This document shows, one piece after another, positions 23,726 to 37,300 of a stretch of DNA of 64,000 nucleotides; the stretch's first letter is position 1; each line of letters starts with the position of its first letter. Made by a program: the position numbers and the translations under genes. This stretch comes from Nymphaea colorata (Eukaryota; Streptophyta; Magnoliopsida; Nymphaeales; Nymphaeaceae), in NCBI RefSeq assembly GCF_008831285.2, contig NC_045143.1, forward strand, positions 8,751,503-8,815,502, written 5' to 3'. A model generated the notes under the pieces. That model saw nothing but the letters and a program-made list of their open reading frames with translations. It ran no database searches and was not told where the DNA came from.

Positions 23726-26700
23726 TCAGTCGGTTCTCCGGTGGTTTGCCCCACCCCTATGACTATCATAAAGAGGCAACAGGGATCGGCCGCCATGTTT
23801 CCTCCTGCCATAGCACTTCCAGTATAGCAATAACAAAAGCAGCATTGCACAGACAGGGATGGACCATCTGATAACCAAAATGACCAGCAAACAAATAAGG
23901 ATGTGTCATAATTTGAGCATATATATGAACTTGTTTAACATAAACCACATGAACTATGTGTTCTTCATGCCAGGACCAGTGAATGAGTGCATATAATCAT
24001 GACATGGTAGGTGGCAAGCTTCAAGTAATTTAAGTAGCATGAAGACTAACAAGCCTCACTCACCCAGTTCAAGCATTCAAGTTTCGCATAGTCATTGAGA
24101 TATCAGATGGTTATTTCTTTTCAAAATTCTAGAAACATGCTCATGAGAAAAAACTATCACACTGCACCAGATGCTAAAAGTTAAGCAACCACACATAAAA
24201 ATGCATCCTTGCGATGTGTAAATGCTAGGTTATGCCATATCATTTATAAGCATAGCCTGGTAAAAAGTGCATGTACTGAACAAGATATGCAAACACATGT
24301 TCATGTGATCGGACATTGGCAGCACAAATGGACAGCCTACAATAAGATGATGCATGATGAACTAGATTAGATTATTTATCCAGCCCACGTCCAAATTATT
24401 GCCATCTTTGTACCTTGTGTAAAGTGTATTAACTTTTTGTACCAAGGGATATTTTTTACCTCTGAAATATTGTAAATTCTTCATACATAATGAAAAGATG
24501 AGGTCACACCTGTTTCATTTGGAATAAACATGATTAGTTTCATTTCCAATTCCCAAGTTCTTTCGTCTTCTCTGCTAGTAAGCTTTGGTTTTCCTCTTAA
24601 ATCTGACATAGTCAAGATTATGATGAAACCTTTAGCTATATATATTAGCAGTTGAACAGGGTCGGGTATCGACTCAACCCGATGTCAAGAATGCACTCTT
24701 ACATGGGCGTTTGAACAAAGAAGCTTGTTTCATTGACACAAATATCATTCTCAGATTTTTAGGGTGAGGTTTTCCTTGGTTGGGTAATGTTTTTTTTTGG
24801 GGGGGGAAATCATAGCAAACTTTAAAAAATGAAAGAATTTCTCAAAATTAGGTAAAATAAAATAAATGATAAATTCATAAGAAGGCATAAATAAAACTAG
24901 GGAAAGTGATAAAAAATGTTTTTACAATGAATAAATGATGAAAATAATTTAGTTTAAGTTTATAATTGAATCCATGTTGATATTAACATTAAAAAAGATA
25001 AAATTGAAAAAATTACTAAAGAAGCAATAAATTTATTTTTCCCTTTTTTTCACATCGTGACTTTTCACATTTTTCACTTTTCTTATTGTTTCATTAATAT
25101 CACAACGTTTTCGAAAATATAGCAATATCTATCACTGGTTTGTACAGAACAGCTACTTGGATGTGCAAAAGGAGAATCTGGGACATGTATGCATATTAAA
25201 GAATGTCATTTATGGTCTAAACATGTTTTGACGTTCCTGGTATGAAATTTTTCTTTGGAAACAAAAACAAAGCTTGGCAACCGGCATTTGTGGTTCATCT
25301 TCGAAGGTAAGAGAATAGTATTCTTCCCACTGATACATGCGGATGATGTCATTGTCAATAGAAATTCAAGGAGTCACATGAAGAAGTAAAGCAACTCCTA
25401 AGTGAGATATAAAATGAAGGATCTTGGCAATTTCCTGATATTTTTTATGGAGTTAAGGTGGATAGAAGGGATAATATCATAATTGTTTGGTTTTAACTCA
25501 ACATAAGTCACACTGGATTCGTTGAAAAAGGCTGGTACTGGAGACTGTAAAGTGTAAACCATGGGCCTCACCAAGTTCTTCAACAGAAGCTTAATGCACA
25601 AGAAGGAGACCTATATAGTGATCTCACAAGATATTGGAGTAAGTATGCTTCAATTTCTTACCTTTACTCGACCCAACACTGTCTATTCAGTTACTCAAAT
25701 TTCACAGTTTATGCATGAGCCATGAATTAGACATATGGATGCAGTTAAAAGCAATGCCATTAATAACGCTCTATATCAGAGTATAACAGCTTGTTGCCAA
25801 CACAATACAGGATACTATGAGATTTTTTTTTTCATTTTTAAATCAATTTTAAATCTTTCAAATTATTTTTAATTCAAAAATTAAAAAAAAAATGATGATA
25901 CAGGCTGATATATAATGATGTATCGGCTGATACAACACTGATACAAGTATTCACAACATTGACACGAAGAGCATTAAGCACAAAGATACTATTTCAAAAC
26001 CGTGAGATGAACAAGGGTAGGGATTCACATTGGGAAAACAAGTACTCCCTAACATAACTAGATTTTGATGGATGATGAACATTTTCAGAAGAACCAAAAG
26101 GTCAATAACAATGCACCAGTCATTTCTTCGCAGTTTCACTTCGGTTCGAATTCCAGGAAATGAAATTTCTCCTACTTATACTCACTGTTGGCAAATGGCA
26201 ATGTCACAACTAAATGTGTGATTAGTCGATGTTGACTTGGGTAACTTGCTCAAATCAAGTGGATTATCCAGTTTAGTCTTATGTATCTAAAGTAAATGAC
26301 AATTATACGGATTTAACGTGAAAAATCATCAACCTATATATGTGCTTTATTACATATAATAGTAATGAAATTAAAGAAAGAGGGTTAACTTCAACCTTTT
26401 CCCTCCATCAATCTCCCTTTGCACGAACTAGCCTTCTTAGTTGAAGTTGTCTTTATGCTAGCGGCAGCCAGCTGCAAGCCTGAAACTCATCAGCTAGAAG
26501 CCAAGCAACTCATAGCTTCATTAATGCTCTCTCTCTCTCTGAGAAATACAGACCTCCATGCTACTAGGTCTGCAATCCCTGTTTTTTTCTTTATGTGCAT
26601 TCTCTCTTTTCTTGCCCTGCATTCTTTGTTTTCTGCAATTTTCTGCAGCATTTAGTCTGCAAACTGCAATATGGATTGCAGCCTGCATTATTTTCTTTCC

Positions 26701-29700
26701 CAGTTGCACACTGTATAGGTCAATAATGTATTCATTTTATGTATTTTGGCTATACAGCTATACTGTTGTGACTGTGTCTTACTGTATTCTGACTCTGTAT
26801 AGTGATTCTGTGGCTACTGAATTATGCATTTGTGTTATCATAATAGGTTTATAGATAGAACGCATACGCGTATCATTTTGTTTATCTATCAGTCTGCATA
26901 AAAGACTATTATTGATGTATTTGTGTTATCATAATAGGTTTATAGATAGGACGCATACGTGTATCATTTTGTTTATCTATCAGTCTGCATAAAAGACTAT
27001 TATTGATCTGCTATAGTACACATATATATGGGACTAGGTTCAACTATTCCCATCCTGGGGCTGGTTATTCCAACCCCTTTTCTGACCAGCTTTTTCTCTT
27101 TTTCCCTTCTTGTCAGGTTTCCTTTTTAAACATCCCCTCCACCCTAGGATTATTAAACTCTAGGGAGAAAAAGGGACTAGAACTGGTAAACCCTAAGCAG
27201 GAAAAGGGACTCGTTAACCATCTGTGTGTATACGTATACACACACAAATATCACTGCTCCTAAACCTTCTTAAAATTTATTCACGGCCACATCTGCACCC
27301 ACACCTGTGCTGGGATCCATTTAACATGACTTTTGTTACACTATGGATATAACAAATCATAAATAAACAATAGTCTTATTATTTATTAATTAATATAATT
27401 CAGTTAACTGGCTTGAGTCAATAATAAACTCAGTTGACACAGCCCAAGGCAAAAATGCTGACTTCACCCAGTCAAGTAATAGATTCATAACCTAGTGAAC
27501 CACATTTTCAATCAGTTGGTACCTAAACTGAGTCGACTCGAACGAGCCAACTTGTGACTTACCCAAGTTTGGCAACAATAGTAGTACTTGTTTAGAACAA
27601 AGTTCACAAACATGCTCAGAGTATCCAGATTTTCAGGCAAAAGTCACAAGGAATGATGCTATTTGGCTGAAATCCTTGAACAGTCATTCTTTCCACATCT
27701 TTAATTCTTTATACTCATGCAAGGAAAATAGTTTTTTTCCATGTTCAAATGAAACAGGCAATAACATAAGATGCACAAATGTTCGAGCTTTCATCAAATT
27801 AAGAAGGTGATCATACAACTAGTAGCTCAAATTTAAATATCAAAACTAACTTCAAGTTGGCTAAAATGAAATTGTAAAGATAATCACCATACCTATCCAA
27901 GTCCAGAAAGGGACTGTAAACAATAGCTTCCCAAGTTGCTACGATAAGATGCCAGGCAGGATTATAGTACAGTGACTCTGCTGACCAAAACATTCTTGTG
28001 TATGTCTCTAAGAAGATAAACATTATCCATGCAGCAATCTCCACCAAAATAAACTTAATAACAAATCGACCAACCACGACCATAACAAGGGAGAATGCCA
28101 CCAACCAGTTGAAAAGCCTGTGGTTATACTCTTTGATAAACAAGGACCTGGATTTCATGAGCATCTGCAGAAATTTTCCCAACATTAGTTGGTATCACAC
28201 TCATTTGTCTAAATAGAATTACATTTCCAGGTCCAGCCATACAGTAGGCATGAACATGTCCAGACAATTTTTGAACTGTCATGTGCCAGAATAACTCAGA
28301 CTCTCATGGAGCAAAGTGTCCACCTCACTTTTGTGTGCATGTGTGTGAAATATGAGCAAGTCAGTCACTGACTGACTGAAACAGAGAATGAGAAAGAGAG
28401 AAAGAGCATAGAATTTAGTCATCAACCAACATAATAATATGGACTGTGTTCCTAGAATAATATGTTCTTGGACAACCACACATGAACTCTACAATAACAT
28501 GTTGGACCTCAACCCACTAGGGAAGGGTTGAAATTAGGCCTTAGAAACAAGAGGTATGTTGCACCACATCACAAGTACATGTCCTGGACAAAGTAAAAAA
28601 ATTAGCTGAAAAAAATATGATCAGAATGGAAATAAGGGAAAAATTAAAAACCAAAACAACAGAAATTGTGCTCAAATTCTAAAGTCGCCAAAAGTCTAAA
28701 ATATCTGGACTACCAGTCTACCACAAATCAAATGATAACTGACCAAAGAAAAAAATTGAATAACCAAAATTTTGCAGGAACAAACGACCTAAGAAAAACA
28801 CTCACAATCATACTCTCAGAAATTTATCCATGAGATTGGTTTAGGGATTCTTTCATTTAGTTTTCTTAAGGAAAATCTCCAGAGTTCAAAACGTTAAAAA
28901 AATTTACTTTATGGAATAGTGGAAAACTTATGAAGTTTAGGGGTCTTAAATTCATACTCACAAATAACGTTTCGGAGTTTTAAACGGTGAGGTTTATCTC
29001 GGGTACAATACGGCGAGCTTGAAAAAAATGGAAAAATATGGTAAACTTTTAAAAATTAAAAAAAAAACTAAAAATGGAGGAAAAATAAAATAAGTGAAAA
29101 ACTAATAACACAATCATCAAAAGATAAGTAAATTTGCAACAAATAAAAATAGAATATGAAAAGAAAACTGTTTGGCACTAAAAATATGAAAAAAATGAAA
29201 TAAGTAAAAAAAACACGTTAAAAACGTATTTTTTAGCTTTTAACATTTTTTTATGTTTTAAACATCAATTTAATTTATCACGTTTTTTCGCTTTTTTTAA
29301 AAAAAACACGTTTTTTGTGACACTACTTTCATTCTTAATATTTCATAAAGAGAAAATGGAAAATATATATTTAAATTACATATGAAACAGAATTCTTTGT
29401 TATTGTTACTGACATTCTGAAATAGCGAGATATTTTAACAATTAAAACGTTTTTTTTCTTTCATGATAAGACTGTGATATTCTCAAAATGTAGCCAAGAT
29501 TTGTGGTGATATTTTTTACAGAAGGTGAATATAGTACACAATCACAAGGCTTTATCATAGCATATCATTGTTGATTGAAGCATATCTTACAACTTGTAAT
29601 ATTGTTCCTATATTTGTAGAAGAATGAAATTCAGACACCAACATTTGAAGTTCATACACAAAAGTCAAGATCCAACTACAATCCCTCAAACCTCTCAAGT

Positions 29701-32700
29701 TGCACAACAAGATCAACAGGACTAAATTTCTATTAATAACTTAATCCTGCTTCTTTGGTCAATTTGCTTATGGCATTGCATTCTCCTAACACATAATATC
29801 CAAGCTCAAAAGCTCTTCTACATGAAAATTCAGAAGCATGTTCCAAAGGCAACAGAAAAAGACAATAAACAGGGCATGTGTGTTGACAATCAAAAGAATA
29901 CTTAACTCATGAAACACACCAACGGAGAACTGGCAGCAAATGAATTCTAACCATTACAAATTCTATAACTTTATGGTCCAGAAAATGAATCCCAACAAAT
30001 GCCGTACATTCATGACTAGCACTACAACCCTTACCTTAGCCATGCGCTGCTCATAGTTTGCCTTGGAAGGCCCAACACATTCATCTTGAAAACTTCTGTT
30101 GCACTGGAGAAAACCAGCATTAAATTTAGCCATTGAAGGGAGCCTCAAGACTTGAAGCTGGTCCATTTTGTCTTCACAACTAATATAAAGCGCTTCACAC
30201 AGCTTGGATGACTGATATTCATTTGCAAGAATGGCATTTTTAAAAGCCTGCAATATATATAAAAAGTAATGCCTTTAATTTTATGAATTGCCATGGTGGT
30301 TTTGACCCCTAACACTGTTAGTTATCCTGGAGAAGTCCAGAATTACTAAGGAAGAACTCTGATAAGAAACAGCCAATGTTTAAGAAAATAAAATGAAAGC
30401 ATAGCACTACAACATAATCCACATTGCACACCTTGTTAATTTCATCTTCCAATTGCATCACAGATTGTTTTGCGTGATGTCTCCCAAAATGCTGTTGCTC
30501 AAAGGCTTTCAGTGCACCAGCTTTTGCTTCCTCATGTGCATGCTGCAACACGTCCTGTGGAAGTGGCAACTGTATATTGGAGATCCCCTCACTGTACAGC
30601 TTTAAACAGCGCTCAAGAATAGCTTTGTTGAAAACCTCCACTAGTGACCCCGTAGATGGAATTTCACCTTTGTTTAGTGCTTCAACAATCTAGGATGCAA
30701 ATGCAAAGTAATTAAATGAAAATTTCTATAGAATTACAAAACAAGATGAAACTGTTTGCTTGACAGGGATGCATGAACCTGCTCCAAGAAAGAAACAAAC
30801 TCCTTCCCGTTCAAGGCTCTCCCCTGGACAATTTTTGGATGAACTATTGAAGCAACAAGCTTTTTCAATCGCTCTCGCTTTTCTACATATGAAGGATCGA
30901 GATCACTATCCTTTAAGTCACAAAGCCTTGTACGCTGAAGATGAGGCTGTCATGCATTTAAAGCGGCATTAGAACTGAATCCTGTTGTTGTATAAAATAT
31001 ACAAGAAAACAATATATATTTCACAAATTTGCATATCTAGTGAAAACAAAGGTACAAGAAGATGCATAAAAAAGAATAAAAGCTCAAATTCTGGCAAGCC
31101 ACAAAGAAGGTAACACTCTGAAAAGCAAAAAAAAAAAAATCATATAGGAGCAGCATCAGTTACATCGTTTGACAACTGTTGTTGCCATCAAAATCATGTG
31201 AGGGCAAATGAGGTACCAATTCAATTGAAAGAACAACAAGAAAAACCTCCTATATATACTAATTTGGTTGTACTTTGTTGGCATGATACTGATTTTTTAA
31301 ACAAAATTATCTATGAATAGTTTACAACGGACACACAAAGCCTGGAATAATCAGGTTGCAAAAACACTGAAGAGATGAAGGGAAAAAACAACGAGCAGCA
31401 GGAGCCAAGAGAAAGTTTCTGTAGAGAACTGAAGGGCACCTGTGGTAAGCTAAACGCGGTGCTGTTATCACCCATAATCGCCAAAGATTTACGGATCTGA
31501 TTCACCTGAATAATCATAAAGTAACTACTTCAGATGTACATAGTGTAGACTATCCTGAATTGCTGCATGGATAAAAACCAATTGAATGCTACCTGATCAA
31601 TATTATGGTCACCTGCAATCACAAGCACAAACATAAATCAGTTCAATATTTTGTGTATACACAACACACAAATTTTATGGTACAAACTGTTGATCAATTT
31701 ACAAACTGACCATTGGAATTGGGAACTTGCTGAAGTGCTTCATTAACCATCTCCTGCACAGACTTCCCTTCTGCACAATGTTACAAGCTAATAAGACACT
31801 TTGACAGGCAAATATACCATCATGCACTTTCAGAAAGACTGAGAAAGGAACCTAAACCAGCCCAGAGCACAAGGAAAATTACTACCAGTCCTCCTTCTAC
31901 ATCCATTGAAGAGTAACTGAAGATCCAATTCCAGGAGACACGGTAGAAACGAGTGAAGTGGGTCACTTAACATTACTTAAAGTCTCAAAACAATCAAACA
32001 CGGATAAAATAATAGTCTAAGACTCTAAACACTAACCTTTTTCAATCCTATGATTACTTTGTGCTCATAATATATACCAGACCACATATCTGAGTTATAT
32101 TCTATATTTAATTCTTGAAATTAAGAAGGCAAATCTAACAGGGTACATCATTAACTTTCTTAAATGAACCATTTCAAACTTACGAAGGAAATCTCGCTGA
32201 ATTAGCCACAATAACTTAGCTGGCTCAAATGCAACATCTTGTCCCTACAAAATGAAATCATTGAAAATTGTTCAGAATTTTGTTCACCTTATCTGCTTCA
32301 ACGGAGTTAATGTCAAATATAGGAATAAAAAATCACCTTAACTCTGATAGCCCAGAAATCATGTTGAAGAAAAAAAACAAAAACTTGTTAGTAATAGTGA
32401 TAGGAACATAAACCTGAATAGCATGTCCATGCACATAATCCTATTGATGTGTTTGTGAAGATGGATGAATATTTTCATGTCTGTTTATACAAGAAATGCT
32501 TGAGATATCAAACCTTCCATAGAACTCTTCTGCAAGCTCCACAGCAAACGACAAACGAGATATGTCGGCCTCGCGTATCTAAATTTTATCAAAAAGAGAC
32601 ATCCGCAAACAAACAGTCAAATTTCAACTTCAATAGACATATGGGCTATAAAATAATGGGGGATTATGGACTATGGCAAACCAAGTTTCAGAAAAAATAA

Positions 32701-34360
32701 TCACAGGTAGAGGGATGAACCGTTTCTGGTAGATTGTATATTAGAACAGAACTTAGAACAGTAGCAAGAGCAAAGATCCTGCAAACCAATATACAAGCAT
32801 CAAGAAACACATAATTAAGGAAATGTGTAGGAAAGAGTTGATGCTGCAAGACAGTAGTTTTACGTAATACCCGAATCAAGAACCTACCGGTCATCATAAA
32901 CATTTGATTTACCAACACTTTCAAATCCTTCTGTGTCAAGGTACAGTACTGATATTTTCTTCCCATCAATAACCATTTCCAAAGGAGTGCCCCACACCCA
33001 TATGCCTGCAATAGCACAAAGAGTTCCACCATCAAACATCATGTAGACATCAAAGAGTTCTGGACCTCTGGTGAACCAACGAGAGGAGAAAACATGTAAT
33101 TTATTGAAGCTTAGTCAATTTGGAGATACAATAAAATAATGATGTTTTTTTCTCCCCGACCTTTTGTTTTTGTGTCACGCATATGACCAACACCAAAACC
33201 TGTAATTTCCAGAAAATTTTAATAATCAAAGGACTAGAAAAGACAAAATTGAAAAGTACAAATTTTAGTCCCCAGTATGAGATTTTGAAGTAAATAAAAA
33301 AGCAAACCTTCATAACAGGAAAGAGAAAGAAGCTGGTTTAGTAGAAAGGATTTCCCTGAGCGGTAAGGACCAATAACCTGAAATAATAATAATAATAATA
33401 ATAATAAGTCTTTATGCCAAAAGCCAGGATTATAAAAAGGAGAAACGTTCTAAGCTTACCGCAACAGCTGCAATGGGGGTTGTTATTCTTTCTATTGCTT
33501 CCAACCCCTCTTTTGCAAGACGAAGCTTTGTATGACCAGGATCAGGCTCCACAATCGGGAATCTGCAAGTGAAGTGCCAATCATAAGCATAACCCTGACT
33601 GACTGAGAGGAGGACACGACTTAAAACAACAAGGAAGACCAACAGAAAAGGTGAAAGACAACACGATATTAGGACCCATCCAAGGGCTGGCGTGACATCA
33701 AAAAGGAAGACCTGAACATGTATAGACAAAATCCCTACCTCAAGACCTACATTGCAAGTAGGAGGTGACAGCTGAACACCTACCGACGTACATTTGACAG
33801 GCCAAACATCGAAAACAAACGAAGCCCATAAGAACAATCACATCACTAGCATCCAACTGCCGAGAAATGCACGTGAAACATACTTAACGCATTTTGAAAA
33901 TGGGTTGGCGCTTACTTTCAAACCATGCATGGGTAATAAACTTATTTTACTCAAATCGCGTTCAGCGAAGGGGATTCGTCTGTCTGCCGCAGGTTACCTC
34001 CCCTACAGAAAGTTTAGTTTTTTTTTTTTTCACCTATTACGTTCCTTTAGGAAGCTTAAGCATCAAAGGACAATATCTGGTTTTCAAAATGAAACGGACA
34101 ATTTCAAGAAGATTCAGCACAGAAGTCACAGAAGCCCTAATTGTCACGTTATGAGCTCGTGGATGCATCAATTCTTCTACATTCGGACAAGAAACTACAG
34201 ATCTTCAGGAAATTCCTTGAAAAGAGAAATAACATGAAGGCGAAACAACTCACGCTCGATGTAAATCATCCGGTAAGGATACCACAGCCACCGGAGAAGC
34301 GACGAAAACGATGACGGTGGAGAAGAGGAGGACGATTGACAACCTGACGGAGACCTCCAT
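23726..34360 (-). CDS. Membrane-anchored guanylate-binding (GBP-type) large GTPase
   Basis: Seventeen exons read on the minus strand: 34360-34254, 33562-33460, 33377-33308, 33199-33161, 33005-32888, 32778-32721, 32578-32514, 32343-32337, 32244-32184, 31770-31711, 31612-31593, 31505-31440, 30946-30779, 30689-30432, 30247-30035, 28164-27893, 23867-23726. They total 1827 nt and give 608 aa with every phase closing. Residues 1-28 look like a signal peptide or anchor (MEVSVRLSIVLLFSTVIVFV). The GTPase domain has the P-loop GPYRSGKS (73-80), DTEG (130-133) and the guanine-specificity RD in WLIQRDF (206-207), the marks of the guanylate-binding/atlastin GTPases. A helical domain follows, then a hydrophobic region at about 490-525 and a final segment VCAMLLLLLYWKCY. 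Length and order match plant GBP-family proteins of about 600 aa. The cellular role is poorly known; endomembrane location is inferred. Confidence 0.9.
25310..25790 (+). pseudogene. Ty1/Copia reverse-transcriptase relic
   Basis: Frame-shifted text follows Copia polymerase order. HADDVIV at about 25,335 corresponds to the catalytic YVDDM box. YKMKDLGNFL at about 25,410 corresponds to the FEMKDLG box. CKPWASPSS at about 25,555 and LTFTRPNTVYSVTQISQFMH at about 25,657-25,715 correspond to the conserved C-terminal RT/connection blocks. Stops and frameshifts are frequent, and no LTRs were recognised, so it is an old fragment. Confidence 0.75.
26825..27006. repeat. 91-bp tandem duplication, two copies
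   Basis: Copies at 26,825-26,915 and 26,916-27,006 contain ATTTGTGTTATCATAATAGG and end with AAAGACTATTATTGAT. Only a few substitutions separate them. Confidence 0.9.
28165..30034 (-). other. Intron 15 of the GBP gene with an AT-rich dispersed repeat
   Basis: 1,870-base intron. From about 28,955 to 29,340 it holds an A/T-rich dispersed repeat beginning near CACAAATAACGTTTCGGAGT and containing ACACGTTTTTT words. The start is the reverse complement, with few changes, of sequence at about 60,195-60,235. No coding potential. Confidence 0.7.
32337..32343 (-). other. Seven-nucleotide microexon (exon 8 of the GBP gene)
   Basis: On the minus strand AGTTAAG is flanked by a TATCAG acceptor and a GTGATT donor. 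Exon 7 ends GGA-AG and exon 9 begins GGACAAGATGTT. Without these seven bases the frame is lost. With them the junction reads G-R-V-K-G-Q-D, as expected from family conservation around FYGRVKGQDVAFEP. Confidence 0.8.
33381..33408. repeat. (AAT)n microsatellite in a GBP intron
   Basis: About nine AAT/ATA trinucleotides lie immediately upstream (in gene sense) of the exon carrying the P-loop. Confidence 0.9.
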
Positions 34361-37300
34361 TTCCCAGCCAAATCAATCCCTCCCTACCGAAACAGTCCAG
34401 ACGATCCTGACAAGAAATGCATCGATCTGCCAATCCAGCAGCTCGGGGAAGCACATGTCATCGAGCGCATTGATCCACCGAGCAAGGGAAAAGAATCCGG
34501 TAACGTGCGTTCCGCACCAGCAACGGATGCTTTCTTCTCCAACAATCCTCCCTTCCTTCCTTCCTAGTTTCCCATTTCTTTCCCTTTCCTCGCAGGTTTA
34601 CCTCCTTCTCTGGTTTTCAAACGCGTCGGGTACCGCCACACGTGATCCCGAGAAACCGCTGTGACACTCGCCGGAGAAAGAGAGAGAAAGCGAGGTGGCC
34701 CCCGGTTTCAAAGGAGGGACAATGAGAGAGATGTATTTATTGTGCATCCGGTCTTCACGGATTGAGTGTCTTGAGACAAGGGAGGTCTCCGCCTCGGCCG
34801 GACGTCACCAGAAGAACTCGGCCTCCGTCGTCCAGATGTGACTTGTGAGTTGCGAACTTTGGATATGGATCAGAGAATTATGAATTCGATGTCATTCAAA
34901 TCTGGATCTGACGAAATCCAAGCACTGCTCCAGCAGATAAGTGCATGTTTACTTTCTCTTGGATCTCGAATCTGAAATCCATATTGCATGAAATTCTCTC
35001 TAGATTTAAGCTCATCGTGGATCTCGGATCCATACCACTTGTAAGGAAAAAGGATCTGCGAGAGACGAAACCTTTCGTGACCTGATCCTTTATTAATGAA
35101 AATGCCTTAAAAGGAAGGTGTTTGATTGTCCATGATTTAAAATCCTTATGATTTGAAAGTCATGGATTTAAAATCCGACTCTTTCCTTCTGATTTTAAAT
35201 GAGACCTTTTCTCAATGCAAAAAGGCAGGACAAGGATTTCAAGTACAGTTTGATAAATCATGTATGGAATTTTTTGTCGCATCAGTAAAAGCATGACACA
35301 TTAAATACATGGATTTAAAATATAAAGTAATAAATGAGTTAGAATCCTATTTGGATACGGATCTGGCATGCCAAGTGAATCCAAATCTGGAAACTAAGTC
35401 ACCCAATTTATGTCTGTAACGTACTCAATCTCTAAAAAGATCTTTCTTTCAGTCATCAGATTTATACTTCAGATCCATGTACGAGTAATTCAGGTTCTAT
35501 AGTAGCAGCATGGATAAGGCATGCGCGTTTGAACGGTGGAGGAGAAAGTTTATAACAAGACTTTTTGTCACATTAGCTGACTATTTACAAAAATACAAAG
35601 AAATCGTGCGGGTTACTCGAATGTTTTGTCTTATACCGTGTAAACGCCTTTCTCCTATCAAACACGAGTGAAGAGTGAACCTTTAATTAAAACACAAATA
35701 AATTGCTGACCATTCTGAATAAGTGGGGTGCATTTTCTAAGGGTGTTTGTTTTGCCCCCTACTTAAAATCCTCAAGAACCATAGATTTAACATCAGATCA
35801 TCTCCTCTCGATCTTAAATATGAAATTTTTATCAACACAAACTGACAAAATAATGTCATTAGTTTGGTAAACCATGGATTTTGTTGTAGATCTTTTAGTC
35901 ACATTAGTAAAAGCATGCCACATAAAATTCTTGGATTTTAAATCAGAAGTAATCTTCTTAACAAAAATGAGGAAAATTAATCTAACATAAGTTTATTGTT
36001 TACCAATCATAATAGTTTAAAATCATAAAAAAGGAAAAAAATTAAGATTTACCATTGGAATAATTGAAATCGTGTGGACCTGATTCCAATTCTAATATCT
36101 TGATTTGGTTAATCATGCAAAGAGTTTTACTAAATAAACCATGAATAATCACATTTTGTATGTAAATAACATCTGGGTAGCTTGAGTTTAAGACAAGTAA
36201 CCTAAGGGCATGTGATCCAAATCCCAAAGCCGCCAAGAGATGTGCACATTGGGAACGGAAAGAAGAAAGCTGTGTGTGAAAGGTTCAAAAATAAATGTGT
36301 TTGAATCATCTGACAAAATGTCATTAGACAGCCCATCCCAAACACCCTGTCATAAGGAATAGTAACTTGGAGACATTTTCTCTCCAACATTTTCAAAATA
36401 GTTGTGCCCAATATTTTGGGGCCGTTTGGCAACAGTGACAAATTGTGAGTCTTTTCCTAAAAAATAAATCCCAAAAAATAAAGCAGATTCTTAGAACACT
36501 GGGAAAGATTAATAAGATAGTAACAAAATGTTATTGTGGCAAACAGCCCCTTTTACCCCTTTTAGTTCTATTTTTTTGAGCAAAAATTTGATCTTTTTTC
36601 TTCACTTTAAATTTAGAAATTATAGAAAAAAAAAAAGATGATATCCTATAACGAGTTTGCTCTAGTTTAATCAAGTAAATCTCATGTAACTCAAATTCAA
36701 TTCTGTTATAAGTTCAAGTTTTCAGTTAATCTCGAGCTCGACTCGTTTACAAACAAGCTTGAGCTGCAATGAACTTAACCCAAATGAGTTTAAGCTAAGG
36801 TCAAGCTGCTTTCCTCTTATGAATACATGGGGTTGTTTGGCAATAGTATTGTATTTGTTCAACAAATTGAGGTAGATAAAGATTGGCTGGTAAAAGCTAA
36901 AAATGTGAAGCATGTGTTTGGGTTTATCACTAAAAGGTGATCCCTTAGATAAAAAATTGTTCGCTTAGATCGTTTTCCCATAGTCAATGGGAAAGTTGTA
37001 GCACTTTTTTGGCAGTTAGCCGGCCGCGTCGGTGCTGGTTGTGAATTCCTCCACCACTGGATCCCAATGTAAAATAAGAGGTTTTTAATGTCACGGATAG
37101 CTTGGTTGCGCAAATGTAGGCACAAATCCAATAATCTGAATTCAAGAGACTTAATTGCTTCATAGGTAAGGTTAGGCGTCGGGCCGGATACTTGATCGGC
37201 ATCGGCTTCGGCTTGACTCGAGCAAGGGCATGGTTTAAAAAATTGGGCACCAAGCCAACCTGAAAAGTTGCCGGGCTGGGCTGACCCGACCTAGCGTGAC

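Larger units (their letters stand above)
23868..27892 (-). other. 4-kb last intron of the GBP gene
   Basis: Donor AG followed by GTATGG at 27,892 and acceptor GGTTATCAG ending at 23,868 flank a 4,025-base intron. It carries a Copia reverse-transcriptase relic (about 25,310-25,790), A/T-rich repeat text (about 24,800-25,130), a GATACA-type block (about 25,885-25,945) and a 91-bp tandem duplication. If the intron is retained, the frame runs 27 codons past the donor (YGDYLYNFILANLK...) to a stop at 27,811, giving a protein without the last membrane segment. Confidence 0.8.

Noticed and set aside
27811-27892. End of the GBP protein at the exon 16 readthrough stop
   Set aside because: A downstream exon at 23,867-23,726 restores the expected C-terminus in phase (RWSIPVCAMLLLLLYWKCY), so the readthrough end is at most a minor isoform.
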